DNA of 5,091 nucleotides from assembly GCA_002746395.1 (NCBI GenBank), contig NVXA01000001.1, positions 233,107-238,197 on the forward strand. Reading direction: 5' to 3'. Of this stretch, positions 1 to 5,091 are shown piece after piece; the first letter of the stretch is position 1; each line of letters starts with the position of its first letter. This DNA is from Paracoccaceae bacterium. Its GTDB lineage: Bacteria; Pseudomonadota; Alphaproteobacteria; Rhodobacterales; Rhodobacteraceae. The translations under genes and the position numbers were made by a program. The notes under the pieces are model-generated. The model ran no database searches. It had not been told where the DNA came from and saw nothing but the letters and a program-made list of their open reading frames with translations.

Positions 1-237
1 CAGGGCGAAAACATTGCGGCCCACTTACAGCGCCACGGCATAAACGCCACCGTAGATTATCAAATCGCGCCCGAACTATCGACCGATACGGTCATCCTGA
101 ACTATCTGGCCGATGCCGGTGCGGATTTGCTGGTTATGGGTGCATACGGCCATTCGCGTTTACGCGAACGCACATTTGGCGGCGTAACCGAGTCGATCTT
201 GCAGCAGATGACCGCGCCTGTGTTGATGGCGGAATAA
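1..237 (+). CDS. Universal stress protein (UspA family), C-terminal part
   Basis: This is the last 78 codons of a gene that enters from the left edge, in frame from base 1 to a TAA at 235-237. The end of the peptide is typical of a UspA fold: a hydrophobic strand followed by the nucleotide-binding loop (GADLLVMGAYGHSRLRERTF, then GGVTES), and a closing APVLMAE strand. The ATP-binding pattern G-2x-G-9x-G is present at residues 47, 50 and 60 of the fragment, but the residue after the last Gly is Gly (61) rather than the usual Ser/Thr; Thr63 and Ser65 follow. Family members are cytoplasmic proteins induced by stress or growth arrest, and many bind ATP. Because the start is missing, I cannot tell whether this is a single-domain (about 145 aa) or tandem two-domain (about 280 aa) protein. 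The family call is firm; the specific role is unknown. Confidence 0.88.
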   Translation, partial: QGENIAAHLQRHGINATVDYQIAPELSTDTVILNYLADAGADLLVMGAYGHSRLRERTFGGVTESILQQMTAPVLMAE

Positions 238-254
238 GCCACCACAAGAAACAA

Positions 255-281
255 GCCTCAATTCCATGACGGAGTTGAGGC
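255..281 (-). terminator. Rho-independent terminator-like hairpin downstream of tRNA-Gly
   Basis: An 11-bp stem with one G-U wobble closes a 5-nt loop: GCCTCAATTCC, ATGAC, GGAGTTGAGGC on the plus strand. On the minus strand the stem is followed by a T-rich run (TTGTTTCTT), as expected for an intrinsic terminator of the leftward tRNA-Gly transcript, whose gene ends 62 bases upstream. On the plus strand the hairpin starts 17 bases after the stress-protein stop codon but is followed by AATACCC, not a T tract. It may still help end or protect that convergent mRNA. The stem is seen directly; the terminator role is inferred. Confidence 0.7.
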
Positions 282-343
282 AATACCCAACGCGCAAACT
301 ACGCTTGTCGGTTAGTAAAGTTATCTAGTGTTTCGGGGTAAAT

Positions 344-418
344 TGGAGCGGGCGAAGAGATTCGAACTCTCGACATCTTCGTTGGCAACGAAGTGCTCTA
401 CCACTGAGCTACGCCCGC
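344..418 (-). tRNA. tRNA-Gly (anticodon GCC), CCA encoded
   Basis: On the minus strand the full cloverleaf can be drawn. The 7-bp acceptor stem is GCGGGCG/CGCCCGC. The D arm is GCTC-AGTGGTA-GAGC, the anticodon arm CTTCG-TTGCCAA-CGAAG with anticodon GCC (complement of 384-386), the variable loop has 5 nt, and the T arm is GAGAG-TTCGAAT-CTCTT. The body is 72 nt with a T at the discriminator position, as is usual for bacterial tRNA-Gly, and CCA is encoded in the gene (344-346), giving 75 nt. It decodes GGC and GGT codons. It sits alone between pyc and the stress-protein gene, with its own promoter candidate upstream and a hairpin terminator downstream, so it is probably a single-gene transcription unit. 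Confidence 0.97.
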
Positions 419-434
419 CTCCTTTAGTGACGCC

Positions 435-464
435 GATATACAAGGTTTTCCGGCGGGGCCGCAA
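435..464 (-). promoter_or_regulatory. Candidate sigma70-type promoter of tRNA-Gly
   Basis: Read on the minus strand, TTGCGG (459-464) and TATATC (435-440) are separated by 18 bases. They resemble the -35 and -10 hexamers TTGACA and TATAAT. The -10 element ends 16 bases before the mature 5' end of the tRNA, leaving room for a leader of about 9 nt. This spacing is normal for a tRNA gene, and the hairpin that ends pyc lies just upstream, so an independent promoter is expected here. This is inferred from hexamer matches only. Confidence 0.45.
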
Positions 465-471
465 GGGGAAA

Positions 472-502
472 GTTGCAAGAAAATGTGATAATTTCCTGCA
501 AC
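472..502 (-). terminator. Terminator-like hairpin after pyc
   Basis: Two bases after the pyc stop codon, the minus strand forms an 11-bp stem with one G-U pair and a 9-nt loop: GTTGCAGGAAA, TTATCACAT, TTTCTTGCAAC. The tail is TTTCCCCTT, only moderately T-rich, so termination may be leaky or Rho-assisted. Its place directly after the stop codon and before the tRNA promoter fits a role in ending the pyc message or protecting its 3' end. Confidence 0.5.
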
Positions 503-504
503 CC

Positions 505-3500
505 TTATTCCGTCAACTCCACCAGCAAATCCTTGGCATCGACCTGCGCGCCTGCGGTAACATGAACCGCCTTCACAACGCCGTCACGATCGGCGTGGAT
601 GCCGGTTTCCATCTTCATCGCCTCGATGGTTAGCAGCAAATCGCCTTCCTTGACTTCCTGCCCTGCGGTCACGCAAACGGTGGCGATCATGCCGGGCATT
701 GGCGCGCCGATGTGGTTGGCGTTCCCTGCCTCGGCTTTGGGGCGTTTGGCGGTGCTGGCCACAACCTTGCGGTTCGCCACACGGATGACGCGGGGTTGGC
801 CGTTCAGCTCGAAGAACACCTTGGCGTCGCCGTCCTCGTTGGTATCGCCCACGGCTTGCAGGCGGATTTCAAGCGTTTTGCCGGGGTCAATCTCGGCGGT
901 AATTTCCTCGCCCGATTGCATGCCATAAAAGAACGTGTGCGTCGGGAGGGTCCGAACAGGCCCGTATTCACGGTGCCGCCCCATGTAATCGAGGAAAACC
1001 TTGGGGTACATCAGATACCCGCACAGATCCTCGTCATCGATCTTGAACCCGTCAAGCTGTTCGGAAACTTCCGCGCGCACGGCTTCCAAATCCGTTGGTT
1101 TCATTGACAATCCGGGGCGTGTGGTGACAGGCTTTTCGCCCTTTAACACCTTCTTAACGATTCCATCGGGGAAACCGTTTGGCGGCTGGCCCAGATTGCC
1201 GCGCAGCATGTCGGCGACGCTGTCAGGGAAGGATACATCCACGGCAGGGTCTTCGACCTCGGCGCGTGTTAACCCTTGGCTAACCATCATTAACGCCATG
1301 TCCCCAACCACTTTGGAGGATGGCGTAACCTTCACAATATCCCCGAACATCTGGTTAACATCGGCATACGCATGCGCCACCTCGTGCCAGCGTTCTTCCA
1401 ACCCCATGGAGCGCGCTTGCGCTTTCAGGTTGGTGAACTGGCCACCGGGCATTTCGTGCAGGTAAACCTCGGAGGCGGGCGCGGTCTGGCCGGATTCGAA
1501 CGCGGTGTATTGGCCACGCACGGCCTCCCAATAGTCCGAAATCTCGCGGATGGCGTTGATGTCCAAACCCGTATCACGGTCGGTGTGGCGCAAGGCCTCG
1601 ACCACGGAACCAAGGCAGGGTTGCGAGGTGGAACCGGAGAACGCATCCATCGCCACATCAACCGCATCAACCCCGGCATCAGCCGCGGCAAGGATCGTGC
1701 CTGCCGCAATGCCGGATGTGTCGTGCGTGTGGAAATGGATCGGCAGGCCGACCTCTTCCTTCAACGCTTTGATAAGCACGCGCGCGGCGGCGGGTTTCAA
1801 CAGGCCGGCCATGTCTTTCAAGCCAAGGATGTGCGCGCCTGCGTCTTTCAGGTCTTGCCCCATCGCGACGTAGTATTTCAGATCGTATTTCGCACGGTTC
1901 GGGTCGAGGATATCGCCGGTATAGCAGATCGCGCCTTCACAGACTTTGCCGCTATCGACCACCGCATCCATCGCGACGCGCATGTTTTCAACCCAGTTGA
2001 GGCTGTCAAACACGCGGAATACATCCACACCGGATTCCGCCGCTTGGGCCACGAATTTCTGCACCACATTGTCAGGGTAATTCGTATAGCCAACCCCGTT
2101 AGAGGCGCGCAACAACATCTGCGTCATCAGGTTTGGCATACGTTCGCGAAGGTCGCGCAGGCGTTGCCACGGGCATTCTTGCAAGAAGCGATAGGCCACA
2201 TCGAAGGTCGCACCGCCCCACGCCTCCATACTGAAAAGCTGCGGCAGGTTGTGGGCATAGGTATCCGCGATATTCAACATATCATACGAGCGCATCCGCG
2301 TCGCCAGCAAGGACTGGTGGCCGTCACGCATGGTGGTGTCTGTGATCAACAGCTGCTTTTGCGCCAGCATCCAGTCGGCCACGCCTTGCGCGCCGCGTTC
2401 TTCCAGCAAATTCCGCGTGCCATAAGCGGGTTTATCCGCAGTGAACGCCGGAACTTTTGGTGTGCGTGTATGCGCCGAAGGCTTTGCACGGCCTTCGGTT
2501 TCGGGATGTCCGTTAACGGTAATATCGGCGATATAGGTCAGGATTTTGGTCGCACGGTCGCGGCGTTTCTTGAAATCAAACAGCGCGGGCGTGTTGTCGA
2601 TAAACGTCGTCGTGTAGGTGTTATCCAAGAACGTCGGGTGCTTCAGCAGGTTTTCGACAAACGCGATGTTGGTGGAAACGCCGCGAATACGGAATTCGCG
2701 CAAGGCCCTGTCCATACGGTTGATGGCTTTTTCCGGTGTTGGCGCCCAAGCGGTGATTTTCACCAGCAAGCTGTCATAATACCGCGTAATAACCCCGCCC
2801 GCATAAGCCGTACCACCATCAAGCCGGATACCCATGCCTGTGGCGGAACGATAGGCCGTGATGCGGCCATAATCGGGGATGAAATTGTTCTGCGGATCCT
2901 CGGTCGTGATCCGGCATTGCAGCGCGTGACCGTTCAGTGTGATGTCGGCTTGGCTGGCTTTGCCCGTGGCTTCCGCCAGTGTTTTACCCTCCGCGATCAG
3001 GATTTGGGCTTGCACGATGTCGATGCCGGTGACTTCTTCGGTTACGGTGTGCTCTACTTGTACGCGCGGGTTTACCTCGATGAAGAAAAACTCATCCGTG
3101 TCCATGTCCATCAGGAATTCGACGGTTCCGGCGCATTCATAGCCGACATGGGCGCAGATTTTGCGGCCCAAGGCACATAATGTTTCGCGTTGCTCCTGAC
3201 TTAGATAAGGCGCAGGGGCGCGTTCCACGACCTTTTGGTTACGGCGCTGCACGGAACAATCGCGTTCCCAAAGGTGGTAAATCTCGCCGTGGGAATCGCC
3301 CAGAATTTGCACTTCGACATGGCGCGCCCGTTGCACAAGCCGTTCCAGATAGCCTTCGCCGTTACCAAAGGCGGCTTCGGCTTCGCGCGCGCCTTCAAGA
3401 ACCATATCTTCCAGTTCGTCTTCCGACATAATCCGGCGCATCCCGCGACCGCCCCCGCCCCAGCTGGCCTTAAGCATAAAGGGATAGCCAACCTCGGCCG

Positions 3501-3951
3501 CCATACGCCGAACCTCGGCCATATCGTCGGGCAGAATGTCGGTTGCTGGCACAACGGGCACGCCTGCCTCCATGGCGACACGGCGTGCGCTGGCTTTGTC
3601 ACCAAGCTGGCGCATGGTTGTGGCTTTGGGACCGATAAAAGTGATGCCGTTGGCCACGCAAGCATCGACGAAATCAGGATTTTCCGACAGCAGGCCATAG
3701 CCCGGATGAATCGCATCCGCCCCGCATTCCAACGCCACACGAATGATTTCCTCGATCGACAAATAGGCCGCGACCGGCCCCATGCCAGCGCCAATCCGAT
3801 ACGCCTCGTCCGATTTGAAACGGTGAAGGGAAAGCTTGTCTTCCTCGGCGTAAATCGCGACCGTTCGTTTGCCCATCTCGTTGGCGGCACGCATGATGCG
3901 AATGGCAATCTCGCCACGGTTGGCAATCAGGATTTTACGGAAGTTTTTCAT
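505..3951 (-). CDS. pyc: Pyruvate carboxylase (single-chain, biotin-dependent)
   Basis: The enzyme makes oxaloacetate from pyruvate, bicarbonate and ATP in the cytoplasm, an anaplerotic feed to the TCA cycle. At 1148 residues it is full length for the one-chain family. The biotin carboxylase domain (about 1-455) opens with FRKILIANRGEIAIR and has the glycine-rich ATP-grasp loop KASWGGGGRGM (161-171), a catalytic stretch ending in NQKVVERAPAP (238-248, Lys240), and EVNPRVQVEHTVTEE (292-306, Arg296). The carboxyltransferase domain (about 535-830) has TTMRDGHQSL (539-548) with Arg542, Asp543 and Gln546, the lysine that becomes carbamylated (Lys712 in GLKDMAG), and metal ligands His741 and His743 in HFHTHD. 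Thr876 is in KVTPSSK. The C-terminal biotinyl domain carries EAMKMET, with Lys1113 as biotin site. All these fall six residues before their R. etli counterparts, which supports the ATG at 3951. A GTG at 4020 would add 23 residues with no family resemblance (MTTSLKSPTDG...). Neither start has a strong Shine-Dalgarno. No disruption is seen. Confidence 0.97.
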   Translation of the reverse strand: MKNFRKILIANRGEIAIRIMRAANEMGKRTVAIYAEEDKLSLHRFKSDEAYRIGAGMGPVAAYLSIEEIIRVALECGADAIHPGYGLLSENPDFVDACVANGITFIGPKATTMRQLGDKASARRVAMEAGVPVVPATDILPDDMAEVRRMAAEVGYPFMLKASWGGGGRGMRRIMSEDELEDMVLEGAREAEAAFGNGEGYLERLVQRARHVEVQILGDSHGEIYHLWERDCSVQRRNQKVVERAPAPYLSQEQRETLCALGRKICAHVGYECAGTVEFLMDMDTDEFFFIEVNPRVQVEHTVTEEVTGIDIVQAQILIAEGKTLAEATGKASQADITLNGHALQCRITTEDPQNNFIPDYGRITAYRSATGMGIRLDGGTAYAGGVITRYYDSLLVKITAWAPTPEKAINRMDRALREFRIRGVSTNIAFVENLLKHPTFLDNTYTTTFIDNTPALFDFKKRRDRATKILTYIADITVNGHPETEGRAKPSAHTRTPKVPAFTADKPAYGTRNLLEERGAQGVADWMLAQKQLLITDTTMRDGHQSLLATRMRSYDMLNIADTYAHNLPQLFSMEAWGGATFDVAYRFLQECPWQRLRDLRERMPNLMTQMLLRASNGVGYTNYPDNVVQKFVAQAAESGVDVFRVFDSLNWVENMRVAMDAVVDSGKVCEGAICYTGDILDPNRAKYDLKYYVAMGQDLKDAGAHILGLKDMAGLLKPAAARVLIKALKEEVGLPIHFHTHDTSGIAAGTILAAADAGVDAVDVAMDAFSGSTSQPCLGSVVEALRHTDRDTGLDINAIREISDYWEAVRGQYTAFESGQTAPASEVYLHEMPGGQFTNLKAQARSMGLEERWHEVAHAYADVNQMFGDIVKVTPSSKVVGDMALMMVSQGLTRAEVEDPAVDVSFPDSVADMLRGNLGQPPNGFPDGIVKKVLKGEKPVTTRPGLSMKPTDLEAVRAEVSEQLDGFKIDDEDLCGYLMYPKVFLDYMGRHREYGPVRTLPTHTFFYGMQSGEEITAEIDPGKTLEIRLQAVGDTNEDGDAKVFFELNGQPRVIRVANRKVVASTAKRPKAEAGNANHIGAPMPGMIATVCVTAGQEVKEGDLLLTIEAMKMETGIHADRDGVVKAVHVTAGAQVDAKDLLVELTE

Positions 3952-4001
3952 GGCGGGAGCTTTCGAAGTCAGAGTGAATTTCGGGTGGCCGTCTGTGGGG
4001 C

Positions 4002-4030
4002 TTTTTAACGAGGTGGTCACGATTCTTCAA
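4002..4030 (-). promoter_or_regulatory. Candidate pyc promoter
   Basis: On the minus strand TTGAAG (4025-4030) and TAAAAA (4002-4007) are spaced by exactly 17 bases. Each matches 4 of 6 consensus positions of sigma70 hexamers. Transcription would begin near 3995, about 44 bases before the ATG at 3951 and inside the alternative GTG-initiated extension. If real, it rules out the GTG at 4020 as the main start. The match is modest, so this is tentative. Confidence 0.33.
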
Positions 4031-4047
4031 TGCGACAACGCAGGATG

Positions 4048-4062
4048 GAACATTTTGTGAAC
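4048..4062 (+). promoter_or_regulatory. Candidate LexA (SOS) box upstream of uvrD
   Basis: The sequence GAAC-ATTTTGT-GAAC is an exact direct repeat with a 7-base spacer. On the opposite strand it reads GTTC-N7-GTTC, the LexA operator form described for Alphaproteobacteria, which differs from the palindromic CTGT-N8-ACAG of gammaproteobacteria. It ends 43 bases before the uvrD start codon and lies 96 bases before the pyc ATG, so uvrD is the likelier target. uvrD is a known SOS gene in other bacteria. A weak -10-like TTTATT (4070-4075) lies just downstream, so a bound repressor would cover the -35 region. The motif is seen directly; repression is inferred. Confidence 0.62.
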
Positions 4063-4105
4063 ATTCTGCTTTATTTCCCTGCCGCAGGGCGTTAGTTTCG
4101 CACGC

Positions 4106-5091
4106 ATGAGCGATTGGGATTTTGATGAACACGACGCCTTCGAGGCTGCAAGCGGCGCAAGTCTGTCCGCGCAAGCCATGGCTGTGCGTGGGCAAGCTGA
4201 CACCAGCTATCTTGACGGACTGAACCCGCCGCAACTGGAAGCGGTCAAAACACTGGACGGCCCGGTTTTGATGCTGGCGGGGGCTGGCACGGGTAAAACC
4301 AAGGCGCTGACCGCGAGGATTGTGCATCTGCTGAACACGGGTCGTGCGCGCCCGAACGAAATTCTGGCGGTGACGTTTACCAACAAAGCCGCCAAGGAAA
4401 TGAAAATCCGCGTTGGCGCAAGCGTTGGCGATGTGGTCGAGGGGATGCGCTGGCTTGGCACCTTCCATTCCATCTGCGTGAAAATCCTGCGCCGCCATGC
4501 AGAACTGGCAGGGTTAAAATCCACCTTCACCATTCTGGATACGGATGACCAGATCCGGCTTTTGAAACAGCTTATCCGTGCCGCGAATATAGACGAAAAA
4601 CGCTGGCCTGCGCGGATGCTGGCGGGCCATATCGACAGTTGGAAAAACCGAGCGCTAACGCCCGAGATGGTTCCGGCCTCCGAAGCCAGTCATTACGGCG
4701 GGCGCGGGGCGGAGTTTTACGCGCTTTATCAGGCGCGGTTATTAACGCTGAACGCGGTGGATTTCGGCGATTTACTGCTGCATGTGGTGCGCATATTCCA
4801 GACTCATTCCGATGTGCTGGCGCAATATCAACGCTGGTTCAAATACATTCTGGTGGACGAATACCAAGACACCAACGTCGCCCAATACCTGTGGCTGCGT
4901 CTGCTGGCCAGCGGACATAAAAACATCTGTTGTGTGGGCGATGACGACCAGTCGATCTATGGCTGGCGCGGGGCCGAAGTGGGCAACATCCTGAAGTTTG
5001 AAAAGGATTTTCCGGGCGCGAAGGTCGTGCGGCTGGAACAGAATTATCGCTCCACCCCGCATATTCTGGCGGCGGCCAGCGGGGTGATTGC
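4106..5091 (+). CDS. uvrD: UvrD/PcrA-type superfamily 1A DNA helicase, N-terminal part (continues past window end)
   Basis: This is an open frame of 328 codons plus two bases, cut by the right edge. The enzyme is an ATP-driven 3'-to-5' DNA helicase used in nucleotide excision and mismatch repair and in clearing replication blocks. Visible motifs, in order: Q motif LNPPQLEAV (39-47, Gln43), Walker A AGAGTGKT (58-65, Lys64), motif Ia TFTNKAAKEM (90-99), GTFHS (118-122), Walker B VDEYQDTN (250-257, Asp251/Glu252), motif III VGDDDQSIYGWRGA (277-290) and motif IV QNYRS (312-316). These cover domains 1A and 1B and the start of 2A; the rest, normally another 350-450 residues, is outside. About 30 acidic, low-complexity residues precede the point where E. 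coli UvrD begins (TSYLDGLN). ATG 4106 is chosen as the first in-frame start; the only SD-like bases (AGGG, 4086-4089) lie about 16 bases away. Met25 (4178) is a possible alternative. It is divergent from pyc. Confidence 0.95.
   Translation, partial: MSDWDFDEHDAFEAASGASLSAQAMAVRGQADTSYLDGLNPPQLEAVKTLDGPVLMLAGAGTGKTKALTARIVHLLNTGRARPNEILAVTFTNKAAKEMKIRVGASVGDVVEGMRWLGTFHSICVKILRRHAELAGLKSTFTILDTDDQIRLLKQLIRAANIDEKRWPARMLAGHIDSWKNRALTPEMVPASEASHYGGRGAEFYALYQARLLTLNAVDFGDLLLHVVRIFQTHSDVLAQYQRWFKYILVDEYQDTNVAQYLWLRLLASGHKNICCVGDDDQSIYGWRGAEVGNILKFEKDFPGAKVVRLEQNYRSTPHILAAASGVI

Noticed and set aside
344..418. The tRNA-Gly gene as an attachment site for an integrated element
   Set aside because: tRNA genes are common integration targets, but I see no integrase, no duplicated tRNA 3' end and no mobile-element genes on either side; both neighbours are housekeeping genes.
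328..633. A 101-codon open frame on the plus strand overlapping the tRNA and the end of pyc
   Set aside because: It is a read through the reverse complement of tRNA-Gly, a hairpin and the pyc biotinyl domain. Its composition follows those features and it has no independent coding signal.
1372..3180. A 602-codon open frame on the plus strand, opposite pyc
   Set aside because: Its codons are in exact register with the pyc codons on the other strand. In this phase an antisense stop needs TTA, CTA or TCA codons in pyc, which are rare in this moderately GC-rich gene, so long open frames arise by chance. The translation shows no recognisable domain, while pyc beneath it is full length with all catalytic residues.
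4077..4089. The dyad CCCTGCCGCAGGG as an intrinsic terminator
   Set aside because: The stem is only 5-6 bp and no T tract follows it on the plus strand. It lies in the uvrD leader, where a terminator would make little sense without an upstream transcript.
3935..4498. A 187-codon open frame on the minus strand across the pyc-uvrD intergenic region
   Set aside because: It is opposite the helicase motifs in the in-register antisense phase and runs over the intergenic region and the 5' end of pyc. It has no family resemblance, and it conflicts with the strongly supported uvrD gene.

Overview
The window looks like an ordinary chromosomal housekeeping segment from an alphaproteobacterium of moderate GC (mid-50s percent by eye). 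Two things suggest this: the single-chain pyruvate carboxylase has catalytic residues that line up with those of the Rhizobium etli enzyme at a constant offset, and the operator next to the UvrD gene has the direct-repeat form GAAC-N7-GAAC (GTTC-N7-GTTC on the other strand) known for alphaproteobacterial LexA. Genus cannot be decided from the sequence alone.

Layout, left to right. Bases 1-237 (+) hold the 3' end of a universal stress protein (UspA family) gene. A strong stem-loop at 255-281 follows, with its T-rich side on the minus strand. A tRNA-Gly(GCC) gene with encoded CCA lies at 418-344 (-), and a sigma70-like promoter sits just upstream of it. A second stem-loop at 472-502 follows the stop codon of a complete 1148-residue pyruvate carboxylase gene, pyc (3951-505, -). 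A 154-bp divergent intergenic region (3952-4105) carries a candidate pyc promoter and a candidate LexA box. The 5' part of a UvrD/PcrA-type DNA helicase gene (4106 to the window end, +) fills the rest.

The genes do not form one pathway. Pyc makes oxaloacetate from pyruvate and bicarbonate to refill the TCA cycle. UvrD is a repair helicase, probably under SOS control through the LexA box. The tRNA appears to be an independent unit with its own promoter and terminator. Long open frames opposite pyc, including one of 602 codons, are best explained as in-register antisense shadows. I found no mobile element, CRISPR array or unknown multi-gene system. The most informative non-coding signal is the candidate LexA box.
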